This document shows, one piece after another, positions 1-8,038 of a stretch of DNA of 64,000 nucleotides; position 1 is the stretch's first letter; each line of letters starts with the position of its first letter. Source of the stretch: Treponema rectale (lineage in GTDB: Bacteria; Spirochaetota; Spirochaetia; Treponematales; Treponemataceae). A program made the translations under genes and the position numbers. The notes under the pieces were generated by a model. That model saw nothing but the letters and a program-made list of their open reading frames with translations. It made no database searches and was not told the DNA's origin. Location of the stretch: the NCBI RefSeq assembly GCF_014202035.1, contig NZ_JACHFR010000001.1, positions 434,001 to 498,000 on the forward strand, in the 5' to 3' direction.

Positions 1-1249
1 CACCAAAAAGAGCCATAATTGCATCACCCATGAATTTATCAATTGTTCCGCCGTGTTTTTTTATGATAAGGCCCATTTTCGAAAAATAATAGTTAAGGAA
101 TTTTACTACTTCTTCCGGCTTGTTTTTTTCGCTTATGCTGGTAAAGTTTCTGATGTCTGCAATAAGAATTGCTACCTGTCTTTTTTCTTCAATGGATGTC
201 TGCTCGGATTCATTTGTTGAGATGATGTCATCTATGATTTTTGACGGAATGAATCTGCTGAATGCTTTGCGCATTTTTTCTTCAGCATTTGTTGCATTCT
301 GAAACCAGATGGCCTTTTCAATTATCATTGAATAAATTGTCGTAAAGAAATCCAGCCGCTGCTCAAGTCTGGGGGTAAAAGCACCGCTTTTAAATGAGCC
401 TATATGAATTGTTGCCGGATAAATTTTGTTTGAATCAAGAGGAAAACATTCATAGCTTTCAATTTTTGTATTCCTGCTGTTTTCCTCAACTTCGATAATT
501 TCTTCCTGAATGAGATTTGTTTTCCAGTTGAATTTTTTTCTCGTATAGATTCTTTCCTCAAAATCGCTGTGACATACTTTCTTAAAGTCGTCCAGGTCTT
601 CTTTGGACATGTTGCTGGGATAATCATAGTATTCCATTATAGGATCTGTATTAAGTATGATTGCCAGAGAATCATAGTTGTAGATTCCCGAAAGGGTCTG
701 AGCCATTTTTTCAAGAATCTGTTTTAAGTTAAGAACGGAGCAGCTGGCCTGGAATGCATTCTTAATTACAAACAGTTCAAAAAGTTCTTTATCATAAGCC
801 TTTGTAACGATATCAAGAATATCATCCGGAGAAATTTTACTGTGTACTGGTTCTGTTTCTTCTTTTCTTATCTGTTCATACTGTTCCGTTACTTTATTTA
901 CAAGTCCCAGTAATTCATGGATGTTGTCGGAACGGGGAATGAAAAATCCGTCACTTTTAGAATTATCTCCCCAGAACTGATAGACGCTGCCGTCTTCCGT
1001 AGAGCAGAGTATTATACCTGTGTTTTTGAGATATGGAGTATTCTTAATGATGCGGGCAAAACTGAATCCCGAAATCTGTGGAAGTTCCATGTAAGTAAGT
1101 ACGCAGACAGGATTTTCTTCGCAGAGAATATTGAGGGCGTCAATTCCGTTGTCTGCCTTCAGAACTTCAAATCCTGCTTCGTCAAGGCAGTCACAGATGA
1201 GGGAAAGCATGGTTTTTGAATTAAATGCAACAAGAATTTTAGTTTTCAC
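1..1249 (-). CDS. Adenylate cyclase with degenerate receiver domain (partial, C-terminus outside window)
   Basis: This gene runs off the left edge. It starts at a GTG (1249-1247) inside the last codons of the upstream cheA, overlapping it by 11 bases. About 416 codons are visible. Residues 1-120 have the fold pattern of a response-regulator receiver but lack its key residues: the acidic pair after strand 1 reads FN, the phospho-acceptor position is Tyr53 (LTYMELP), and the KP lysine is replaced (FFIPRS). A middle region around residues 150-330 looks GAF-like. From about residue 350 a class III nucleotide cyclase domain begins, with the first metal site ADIRNFT and the second KFMGDA. The lysine in TIDKFMGD is the one that selects adenine in adenylate cyclases. 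The product is therefore probably cAMP. Being last in a chemosensory operon, it is the likely output enzyme. The catalytic part that would confirm transition-state Asn and Arg residues is cut off. Confidence 0.85.
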   Translation of the reverse strand, partial: MKTKILVAFNSKTMLSLICDCLDEAGFEVLKADNGIDALNILCEENPVCVLTYMELPQISGFSFARIIKNTPYLKNTGIILCSTEDGSVYQFWGDNSKSDGFFIPRSDNIHELLGLVNKVTEQYEQIRKEETEPVHSKISPDDILDIVTKAYDKELFELFVIKNAFQASCSVLNLKQILEKMAQTLSGIYNYDSLAIILNTDPIMEYYDYPSNMSKEDLDDFKKVCHSDFEERIYTRKKFNWKTNLIQEEIIEVEENSRNTKIESYECFPLDSNKIYPATIHIGSFKSGAFTPRLEQRLDFFTTIYSMIIEKAIWFQNATNAEEKMRKAFSRFIPSKIIDDIISTNESEQTSIEEKRQVAILIADIRNFTSISEKNKPEEVVKFLNYYFSKMGLIIKKHGGTIDKFMGDAIMALFG

Positions 1250-3320
1250 CTAAAAGCTCCTTTACGGTTCTCAAAAGCATTCCCCGTTCAAACTGTGACT
1301 TTACGATAAACGCCTGGGCTCCTGCCTGAATGAAATTTTCTTCAGCCTGTTTGTCATAGGCTCCGGATACAACTACGACTGGTGTTGAATGATATTCTGC
1401 TGACCTGCGTATATTATTCAGTAAGGTATTGCCGTCCATTCGCGGCATGTTGATGTCGATTATAAAAATATCAATGTTGTAGGTTTTCATTATTTCCAGA
1501 GCTTCAATTCCGTCTCCTGCAGTTTTTACGGTAAAACCGTCAGTTTCAAATATAGTCTGTTCAATCTGACGGGTTGTGCTTGAATCATCTGCAATAAGGA
1601 TGGTCTGGGTTTTCTTTTTATTTCTGACATTGAATTTCTTCATGTCGTAGGCCAGAAGTCCCTTCATTCTCTGCATTATGTTCGGAATATTAAGGATTGG
1701 AATGATGGAATAGTTTTCATCATAAACAACCCCCTGCAGGGAATTCATGTTCCTCATTATCTGCGGAAGTGCCGTAACTACAACATTTTCATACTGTTCG
1801 ATAGAGCGCACTGCAACAGCAATCTGCGTATCAAGATATTCGAGGACTATGATTGCATTATCCGTTTTGGATTTTTCCGTTCCAAGCAGGGAAGACAGAT
1901 GGTAAATTGGAATAAACTGATTATGAACGCAGACATAGTTCTGTCCCTGGCTGATGATGAAGTTCAGGTTTTCTCCGTCTGCAATCTCATGAATGTAATG
2001 GGAAGGAATCATGAACTTCATGGAACCGCTCTGAACAAAAAGTCCCTGCTGGGTTGCAAGAGAAAGGGGAATCGTAAGCTTGAACTGGGTTCCTTTATTT
2101 TCTTCAGAAAAAATCTGAATCTTTCCCTTGATGCGTTCCATGTTGCTTCTTACGATATCAAGGCCCATGCCTCTGCCTGACATTTCTGTTGAAGAATCTT
2201 TTGTCGTAAAGCCCGGAAGAAAAAGATACTGCTGCAGCTGTTTTTCTGACATGGCATTTATTTCGTTTTTTTGCTGAGGATAAAGTAAAAGGGCCTTTTC
2301 TTTTATGCTTTTATACTGAATGCCTTTTCCGTCATCTCCCACTGTTATTATTATGTGGTTTGAGATCTGAGTTGTATATATGTATATTTTTCCGTTGGGA
2401 CTTTTTCCTGCGGCAATACGTTCCTTTTCCGTTTCAATTCCATGATCCAGACTGTTCCTCATGAGGTGGAGGAGGATTTCCTTTAATTTTTCAAGAATGA
2501 TTTTATCCATTGAGAAATTTGTCTGGGGTATGTCGAAGATTATGTTTTTTGAGGCTCTGGCTGCCTCGGTTTCAAAAGAAAGCTTCAGCGGTTCAAGAAT
2601 AATGCTGAGGGGAAGCATGCGCAGGTTAAGAAGGGCATGCTGTGTTTCAAAAATTGAGTTTTCCGTAAGGAGCAGGTCTTCTTTCAGCTGTTTAGGCAGA
2701 ATGCCGTTGCCTGCGTCTGAAAGTTTCTGCTCGAAGTGTTCCAGCTGATGCTTGAACCTGAACTGCCTTATGAGAAGGTCATCAAAGGAACGTATGATCG
2801 AATTTATTCTTGCAATGGGAATCCTGACGGAAGTCAGGTTTTCTATATCGGTATTTTCATCTGCGGTTTCGTAATCTGCAAAGGTGGTATAAGAGTTCTT
2901 GCTTATGGCATTAAGGTTTTCTATGTCAAAGAACAGTCCTTTTGAGGCTCTGTTCAGTGCGTCTGTAAACGGTTTTATGTTTTCTTCATCGGTGGAGGAA
3001 GTTTTTATCTTTTCAAGAAGTTTTTTTATCTGGTCTGTAGTGACAAAAGAAAGCTGCAGAAGTCTGTCCGTAAACTCAAATACGTTTTCCCTTACGCCTT
3101 TAAATATGTCTTCCAGACCATGCACAAGGGTTTCAATACTGGTAAAATCCATCATTCTTGATGAACCTTTGAGGGTATGCAGGTTTCTTAAAATCTCCGT
3201 AACGATGTCCTGACTGCCGGGATTATCTTTCAGCCGGATGATTTCATCCGTAAAGGCATTTATATATTCCTGAGACTCATCTATATATGTCTGTATAAAG
3301 TTTTCCCTGCTGAATGCCAT
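1239..3320 (-). CDS. cheA: Hybrid chemotaxis histidine kinase CheA with C-terminal receiver
   Basis: This 693-residue CheA-type kinase has a fused CheY-like receiver. Residues 1-110 form the phosphotransfer (HPt) domain with His48 in NLHTLKGSSRM. A short linker leads to the dimerisation helices, and the ATPase domain follows with the N box MRNSLDHG and glycine-rich boxes near DDGKGIQ and GRGMGLD. A CheW-like regulatory domain comes next. The receiver (about residues 570-693) keeps the acidic pair ADDSS and phospho-acceptor Asp622 in IIDINMP. It lacks the P2 domain of standard CheA. Such hybrids (CheA-Rec) are typical of Wsp-like or other non-flagellar pathways. The start ATG has a GGAG 5-6 bases upstream and lies 15 bases after cheR. 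The distinct all-domain CheA at 41.9 kb is a different gene. Confidence 0.93.
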   Translation of the reverse strand: MAFSRENFIQTYIDESQEYINAFTDEIIRLKDNPGSQDIVTEILRNLHTLKGSSRMMDFTSIETLVHGLEDIFKGVRENVFEFTDRLLQLSFVTTDQIKKLLEKIKTSSTDEENIKPFTDALNRASKGLFFDIENLNAISKNSYTTFADYETADENTDIENLTSVRIPIARINSIIRSFDDLLIRQFRFKHQLEHFEQKLSDAGNGILPKQLKEDLLLTENSIFETQHALLNLRMLPLSIILEPLKLSFETEAARASKNIIFDIPQTNFSMDKIILEKLKEILLHLMRNSLDHGIETEKERIAAGKSPNGKIYIYTTQISNHIIITVGDDGKGIQYKSIKEKALLLYPQQKNEINAMSEKQLQQYLFLPGFTTKDSSTEMSGRGMGLDIVRSNMERIKGKIQIFSEENKGTQFKLTIPLSLATQQGLFVQSGSMKFMIPSHYIHEIADGENLNFIISQGQNYVCVHNQFIPIYHLSSLLGTEKSKTDNAIIVLEYLDTQIAVAVRSIEQYENVVVTALPQIMRNMNSLQGVVYDENYSIIPILNIPNIMQRMKGLLAYDMKKFNVRNKKKTQTILIADDSSTTRQIEQTIFETDGFTVKTAGDGIEALEIMKTYNIDIFIIDINMPRMDGNTLLNNIRRSAEYHSTPVVVVSGAYDKQAEENFIQAGAQAFIVKSQFERGMLLRTVKELLGEN

Positions 3321-3335
3321 TATTACTCCGAGTAT

Positions 3336-4628
3336 TTACCCGTCCTGCATATTCCGGCAAAGTTCCAGTATATATTCCGGCGTAAAATCTTCTATTATTT
3401 GATTATAACATAAATTATTCGCTTCTACATATTTTTTAAGAACCTTTGCACAGTTTTTAAAAAGTCCGGAGGCTTCTGCCGTATGTCCCTCTGCCTTAGC
3501 AAGAAGGGCGGTCTGAAACAGTGCCGGCCAGAATTCAGGATTAAGAATGGCTGCTTTGTAAAAATTATCCCGTGCCAGCTGAAGGCTGTTTTTGTTCCTG
3601 AGGAGAAGTCCCTTAAAATAAAACAGAAGTTCCCTTGCTGTCAGTCCGAAAGGCCAGTTGTCCAGAAGTTCCTGAGTTTCTTCATGCCTGCCGGAATTAA
3701 GGCTTTCAAAAAAATCTCTTGAATAGGACTCAATTTTTGCGTTTATAAGCCATTTCTGCTGTAATTCCTGTTTTGCTGAACTTTGGTCAGGTTTAAATTC
3801 TTTTTTCAGCAGTTCAGGCTCTGCTTTTTTTTCCAGTTTCCTGAAATAGTAGACCCGGTCTTCGTGTTCCTTTTCCAGCTGTTCGGTAAGTTTTCCCCTG
3901 ATGCTTACTGATGGAATTTCATTGACGGAAATGAAGAGAAGTCCGTCCGGCTTCAGCATGGAGGTCATGTTCTTAAGTATTTCATGGCGGAGTTCTGGCG
4001 TAAAATAGATGAATACGTTGCGTATAAAAATTATGTCAAAATATTCTGCTGTAAACCGGTGTTCCTCAGTTTTTGCAAGATTGTTGGTAAAAATTTCAAT
4101 CTGCTTGAGGTGCTCTTTTTTTATGGAAAAACCGTCCGGAGTGTAGTTTCCCAGCGGTTCGAGGAGTTTTTTGTATTTTGCTCCGTCATTTCTGAAGGAA
4201 TTTAACGGGAAAACTCCCGATTTGAATTTTTCAAGGGCTGACGTGTCTATGTCTGAGGCATATATTTTTGCATTTATTCCCAGACTTTTGCAAAGCGCAT
4301 ATATTGAAACCGGTTCCTGTCCTGTAGAGCATGCGGCACTCCAGATTTTTACCTGAGTATTTTTTTCCATGCTGTAGAGTTTTTTTGCAAGAAAAGCGAA
4401 CTGATCTTCTTCCCTGAAAAAATAGGTTTCATTTATTGTTGCATTGTTTATCAGCATTCTTAATTCTGCCGGATTCTGCCTGAGCATGTAGAGGTAATCC
4501 GTTTCGCTGACAGAAAGTTCTGCAAGTCGTTTTTTTGCATAGCTTTCAACAAATGCAGTGTGGGCTGAACCTGTATTTATTCCTGAGTGTTCTTTTATGA
4601 TGGAAAGAATCTGACGTGTAAAGTTCAT
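3336..4628 (-). CDS. cheR: CheR-type methyltransferase with C-terminal TPR region
   Basis: This 430-residue protein would transfer methyl groups from S-adenosylmethionine to glutamates of a chemoreceptor. The N-terminal helical CheR domain carries the characteristic TINETYFFRE motif (about residues 64-73). The SAM-binding core follows with WSAACSTGQEP, YASDID and IFIRNVFIYF, all intact. Residues 300-430 contain two TPR-like helix pairs, as in CheR proteins of alternative pathways where TPRs bind partner proteins. The start ATG overlaps the stop of cheB by four bases (ATGA), so the two are translationally coupled. Because the SAM motif is intact, this is probably the active methyltransferase, in contrast to the CheR-like part of the fusion at 44.3-45.7 kb. 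Confidence 0.92.
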   Translation of the reverse strand: MNFTRQILSIIKEHSGINTGSAHTAFVESYAKKRLAELSVSETDYLYMLRQNPAELRMLINNATINETYFFREEDQFAFLAKKLYSMEKNTQVKIWSAACSTGQEPVSIYALCKSLGINAKIYASDIDTSALEKFKSGVFPLNSFRNDGAKYKKLLEPLGNYTPDGFSIKKEHLKQIEIFTNNLAKTEEHRFTAEYFDIIFIRNVFIYFTPELRHEILKNMTSMLKPDGLLFISVNEIPSVSIRGKLTEQLEKEHEDRVYYFRKLEKKAEPELLKKEFKPDQSSAKQELQQKWLINAKIESYSRDFFESLNSGRHEETQELLDNWPFGLTARELLFYFKGLLLRNKNSLQLARDNFYKAAILNPEFWPALFQTALLAKAEGHTAEASGLFKNCAKVLKKYVEANNLCYNQIIEDFTPEYILELCRNMQDG

Positions 4629-5689
4629 AGGCTGATTTTTCTCCTTATGAATGGCGCAATTTCTTCAAGGGAAAGTATCTGCTTTATGCCGCCTTCCTTT
4701 ATTGCAGCCTGAGGCATTCCGAATACCGTGCAGGTTTTTTCGTCCTGGGCAATAGTCAGGGCTCCGTTATCAAAGGCTTTTCTGCATCCTTCGGCACCGT
4801 CTCTTCCCATTCCCGTAAGTATGACTGCAATCAGCCTGTCCCTGTATGCTTCTGCGGCTGATGAGAAAAGTTTATCTACAGCAGGTTTAAGGTAATGAAC
4901 CGGAGAGTCATCTGTTATTGTAATGATTTTCTGGCTTTCATAGTTTCCTGTTACCGTAAGATGCCGGTCAGCAGGGGCAAGGTAAAAAGTTCCCGGACGG
5001 GGAATTTCTCCGTTTTCTGCCAGCTTTATGTTCTGACCGGAATTCTTTTTAAGCCATTTTACAAGATGTACGTCAAACAGCGTGTCTATGTGCTGGGTAA
5101 TAAGTACAGGCAGGGGAAAGCTGCTTCCGAATCCTGTAAGAAGTTCCAGAAGTGCGGCAGGTCCGCCTGTGGAAGAGCCTACGACAACAGCTTCGTATTG
5201 TTTTGAGGTGGAAAGACTTTTAAAATCCGTTAATCCGTAACTTTCTGCATTCTGCTCTATGTGAGTAAGCAGGGATTTTTTTCTTGGTTTCTGAATGTTA
5301 AACTTGTTTTTTTCTGCTATAAAATAAAACTGGTCAAGAAAAGACGATATGACGGACTGATTCATTTCTGCAAGGTCAGGTTTCTTTACAACATCCAGGG
5401 CTCCTGCTTCAAGGCATTTAAATCCGATGTCGGCAGAATCCTCGGTGGTAAAGGCAATTACTGCAGGTGATGATTGTGAAAGAATTTTTTTTGTTGCAGT
5501 GATTCCGTCCATGACAGGCATGTTTATGTCCATTATTATCAGGTCAGGCTTAAAAACTGCATTAAGTTCTACTGCCCTCTGTCCGTTTTCAGCTGTTGCG
5601 CACACTATGAAGCGCTCATCGTCATTCATCAGCTGCTTGAGTATTGCCCGGACAATTCCAGAGTCATCTGCAAGAAGAACTTTTATCAT
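4625..5689 (-). CDS. cheB: Chemotaxis response regulator / protein-glutamate methylesterase CheB
   Basis: CheB removes receptor methyl esters or deamidates glutamines when its receiver is phosphorylated. The 354-residue protein has a receiver (1-120) with acidic pair ADDS and phospho-acceptor Asp54 (IMDINMP), a linker of about 45 residues, and a methylesterase domain from about residue 165. The catalytic triad is visible: Ser173 in VGSSTGGP, His200 in ITQHID and Asp297 in TGMGRDG. The length is normal for the family. The ATG overlaps the stop of the preceding CheW-like gene (ATGA), and the stop overlaps the cheR start in the same way. The main chemotaxis operon in this window has no cheB, so this one may serve only its own pathway or both. 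Confidence 0.95.
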   Translation of the reverse strand: MIKVLLADDSGIVRAILKQLMNDDERFIVCATAENGQRAVELNAVFKPDLIIMDINMPVMDGITATKKILSQSSPAVIAFTTEDSADIGFKCLEAGALDVVKKPDLAEMNQSVISSFLDQFYFIAEKNKFNIQKPRKKSLLTHIEQNAESYGLTDFKSLSTSKQYEAVVVGSSTGGPAALLELLTGFGSSFPLPVLITQHIDTLFDVHLVKWLKKNSGQNIKLAENGEIPRPGTFYLAPADRHLTVTGNYESQKIITITDDSPVHYLKPAVDKLFSSAAEAYRDRLIAVILTGMGRDGAEGCRKAFDNGALTIAQDEKTCTVFGMPQAAIKEGGIKQILSLEEIAPFIRRKISL

Positions 5690-6111
5690 TGTACAGCCTC
5701 CGCTGTAATTTTTTCAGGATCAATCAGTATTTTCAGTTTTTCCTTATCAAAGCCCAGTGCCGCAATTCCTTTTTTATAAAAAAAGTCCCTTAAAAGTTTT
5801 GGGGGAAAATGAAAGTTTTTTATTTCTTCATGCTGTATTTCCGGATTTGACATGCTGGTAATGAAAAAAGTTTTTTTCTGCCTGATGAGGATTGAGTTAC
5901 GTTTTTGGCTGTCCGGGGAGGGGGGTGTTTCTGAAAATATTTCGTCGATGCAATATCCGGGAATCTGCCCTGGTGGTGAACTTATATCCGAACAGGAAAA
6001 GTCTGCCACTGAATCATGAGGAATAAGGACATCTGTTTTTCCAAACGGAAATACCGCAAACCAATCATTCGTTTTCAAAATCCTGTCTGATCCTTGCCGT
6101 AATTGATTCAA
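5686..6111 (-). CDS. Short CheW-like protein
   Basis: The product (141 residues from the TTG used here) is not a clear member of any family. The N-terminal WFAVFPFGKTDVLIPHDSV stretch and the C-terminal IAALGFDKEKLKILIDPEKI stretch match the first and last strands of a CheW fold, while the middle of the domain is short and irregular. I read it as a reduced CheW-like adaptor or cap. It sits between cheW and cheB, overlapping cheW by 47 bases and cheB by four. The start is uncertain: no ATG is in frame, and a second TTG at 6078 with AGGA just upstream would shorten the overlap to 14 bases. Confidence 0.6.
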   Translation of the reverse strand: MNQLRQGSDRILKTNDWFAVFPFGKTDVLIPHDSVADFSCSDISSPPGQIPGYCIDEIFSETPPSPDSQKRNSILIRQKKTFFITSMSNPEIQHEEIKNFHFPPKLLRDFFYKKGIAALGFDKEKLKILIDPEKITAEAVQ

Positions 6112-6571
6112 AATTCAGTACGGGAACTGCAAGATGCTGAATACCGTCATCGTAATCAATGGCATTAGAAAAATATGCAGATTCTGCCGTTCTGGCTATA
6201 GTTTGAAGATAGTCTTCCTTCAGAGTCTGGAATTCCCTGACGTCACTGATTTGAATCGCAACGTCATTTTCATCGTTCAGTATAAGGAATAATTTGGAAT
6301 TCTGCTGTTCATCATTCTGGAACAGGGAAAAGTCAACTGCCGCATATGGTCTTCCGTAGTAGTTGATGACTCCCTTTATGTATTTAGGAACAAACGGAAC
6401 GGGAAAAATTTCATCGTTACGGAGAATTTCCCTTACTTTGGTCGCATCTGCAGCGTAAGTTCTGTTGCCTGCATCAAAAATGAGCCAGGTTCTGTGTTTT
6501 TCGTCTGCAGTGTTTTCTTCCTGAGAGACAGTGTCATTTTCTTCAATAGTTTTGAGTATGTCTTCATCCAT
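6065..6571 (-). CDS. cheW: Chemotaxis adaptor CheW
   Basis: CheW links receptors to CheA. The product (168 residues from the ATG at 6571) begins with a 30-residue acidic tail. The single CheW domain follows, with VREILRNDEIFPVPFVPKYI and the GVINYYGRPYAAVDF turn typical of the family. An upstream GTG at 6592 would add seven residues, but it overlaps the best -10 element, so the ATG is preferred. It is the first gene of the six-gene chemosensory operon. No Shine-Dalgarno sequence precedes either start. Confidence 0.87.
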   Translation of the reverse strand: MDEDILKTIEENDTVSQEENTADEKHRTWLIFDAGNRTYAADATKVREILRNDEIFPVPFVPKYIKGVINYYGRPYAAVDFSLFQNDEQQNSKLFLILNDENDVAIQISDVREFQTLKEDYLQTIARTAESAYFSNAIDYDDGIQHLAVPVLNFESITARIRQDFENE

Positions 6572-6583
6572 AATACTAATAAA

Positions 6584-6612
6584 ATTATACACTCAAAAAA
6601 CTGAAATTGCCA
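6584..6612 (-). promoter_or_regulatory. Probable promoter of the alternative chemosensory operon
   Basis: On the minus strand a TGGCAA hexamer (6612-6607) is followed after 17 bases by a perfect TATAAT (6589-6584), itself preceded directly by TG. Transcription would begin about five bases before the cheW ATG, leaving no room for a ribosome binding site. Confidence 0.55.
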
Positions 6613-6677
6613 CTTAAAAGATTTGTAAATAAGGAGAACTTAAGGAATGAGAAAATAGGGAATACTGAAACAGGAAG

Positions 6678-7637
6678 TCAGTCTTCAAAACTTCCGCTTT
6701 TCATTTCTTCACATATGCGCATCCAGCTGTCATATCTGAGGGGACTGATTTTACCTTCTTCCACTGCCTGTATTATGGCACAGCCCTTTTCATGGGTATG
6801 AGAGCAGCTCATGCCGTAATTGCATTTTCCGATAAAGGGAACGAATTCCCTGAAGTAAAGGGCAAGGTTTTCCGGAGATATGTCATTAAGTAAAAATCTT
6901 CTTACCCCCGGAGTATCTATTATGTTTGCAGTAGTTCCTTTTATTCCGCCTACAAGGGCTTCGTCAATCTGCAGGTGAATGAGGGTGCCTTTTGTAGTAG
7001 TATGACAGCCTTTTCCGTATTTTTGAGAAAGGCTTCCTGTTTTAAGGACTACCGTATTGTCAAGGACGTTTATAATTGAACTTTTGCCGACTCCGCTCTG
7101 TCCTACAAAGGCACTCAGATGATTTTCTATAAGGTTTGCCAGTTCTTCCATACCTTCACCGGTTCTGGCACTGGATCTGATTACTTTATAGCCGGCGTTT
7201 TCCCATACTTCAAGACGGTCTTGAAATTCTTCTTCCCTTGCTGCGTTTATGTCATATTTGTTGCAGACAATTACCGGGGTTATTCCTTCATACTCTGCCT
7301 GGGCTATGGCTCTGTCTACAAAACGGGGCCTGAAGGGAGGATTATCCGGTGTGGTAACGATAAGAAGGTAGTCAAGGTTTGCTGCCAGAATCTGAGGTTC
7401 CTTTTTCTTTATGTTCCAGCGGACAAATCTGTTTTTTCTTGGTACCAGGTCAGTTATCATGCCTTTGTCGTCTTCAAGAGTTGAATCGTCAAGGGTAACT
7501 ATATCGCCGGGTGCAAGAGGATTGTAATATCCTTCCGAGGCTTTGAGAATTTTGCCTTTTATTGCACAGTCCCTTATATAGCCGTCATCGCATTCGACTT
7601 CAAAAACATTTTTACTGCCACTGAGTATAAGCCCGTT
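6678..7637 (-). CDS. rsgA: Ribosome small-subunit-dependent GTPase RsgA
   Basis: RsgA is a circularly permuted GTPase that checks late 30S subunit maturation. The 319-residue product has an OB fold at the N-terminus, then the permuted G domain: NKYD (G4), GQSGVGKSS (G1, P-loop) and IDTPGVR (G3). The C-terminal zinc site is CNYGMSCSHTHEKGC. All expected motifs are present. The open frame extends upstream to a TTG at 7715, but the ATG at 7637 matches where family members begin, and a TTGACA promoter lies inside the extension. It is transcribed alone, away from tRNA-Leu. Confidence 0.93.
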   Translation of the reverse strand, partial: NGLILSGSKNVFEVECDDGYIRDCAIKGKILKASEGYYNPLAPGDIVTLDDSTLEDDKGMITDLVPRKNRFVRWNIKKKEPQILAANLDYLLIVTTPDNPPFRPRFVDRAIAQAEYEGITPVIVCNKYDINAAREEEFQDRLEVWENAGYKVIRSSARTGEGMEELANLIENHLSAFVGQSGVGKSSIINVLDNTVVLKTGSLSQKYGKGCHTTTKGTLIHLQIDEALVGGIKGTTANIIDTPGVRRFLLNDISPENLALYFREFVPFIGKCNYGMSCSHTHEKGCAIIQAVEEGKISPLRYDSWMRICEEMKSGSFED

Positions 7638-7650
7638 CATATATTGCTGA

Positions 7651-7679
7651 ATTCTGAAATAAATACTCTCACGTGTCAA
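7651..7679 (-). promoter_or_regulatory. Probable rsgA promoter
   Basis: On the minus strand TTGACA (7679-7674) is followed after 17 bases by CAGAAT (7656-7651), ten bases before the chosen ATG at 7637. The perfect -35 inside the longer reading frame argues against the upstream TTG start and predicts a leader of about three bases. Confidence 0.45.
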
Positions 7680-7743
7680 GGGTTCCCTAGTGCTGCCGGT
7701 TAAAAAAAAATTCAAAAAAAAATAAAAAAAATTAAAAATCTTA

Positions 7744-7772
7744 TTGACATAAAATCCTCAAAGATGTACTCT
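7744..7772 (+). promoter_or_regulatory. Promoter of tRNA-Leu
   Basis: A consensus TTGACA (7744-7749) and a TACTCT -10 (7767-7772) are separated by 17 bases, 34 bases before the mature tRNA. Confidence 0.65.
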
Positions 7773-7806
7773 ATTTAAGCATTCAGCGCTTAACGGTACT
7801 GAATAT

Positions 7807-7888
7807 GCGGCGATGTTGGAATTGGTAGACAAGCAAGGTTGAGGTCCTTGTGCCGAAAGGTGTGCAAGTTCAAGTCTTGTTCGCCGCA
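7807..7888 (+). tRNA. tRNA-Leu (anticodon GAG)
   Basis: The 82-base sequence folds as a class II tRNA. The acceptor stem pairs GCGGCGA (7807-7813) with TCGCCGC (7881-7887). The anticodon stem CAAGG/CCTTG encloses loop TTGAGGT with anticodon GAG at 7841-7843, reading CUC/CUU codons. A long variable arm (TGCCGAAAGGTGTGCA region) and the TΨC arm GTTCAAGTC follow. CCA is not encoded. Confidence 0.95.
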
Positions 7889-7900
7889 CATCTTTAATAA

Positions 7901-7933
7901 GGAATCAGTTTAACGACTGGTTCCTTTTTTTTT
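7901..7933 (+). terminator. Rho-independent terminator of tRNA-Leu
   Basis: The stem GGAATCAG / CTGGTTCC (7901-7924, one G-U pair) is followed by a run of about twelve T. Confidence 0.85.
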
Positions 7934-8038
7934 TGCCTGCGTTTATTTTTTTTCTGATAGATATGTATCCGCTTATATTGTATAATTAGTCAAACTTTAT
8001 TATAATTATGCAAAAATTTGCAAAAGGAGTGCATAAAA

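Noticed and set aside
29..302. Plus-strand small frames opposite the cyclase
   Set aside because: They are shadows of the minus-strand cyclase frame, which has clear domains.
7638..7715. TTG extension of RsgA
   Set aside because: The extra 26 residues are not typical of the family and contain a TTGACA promoter.
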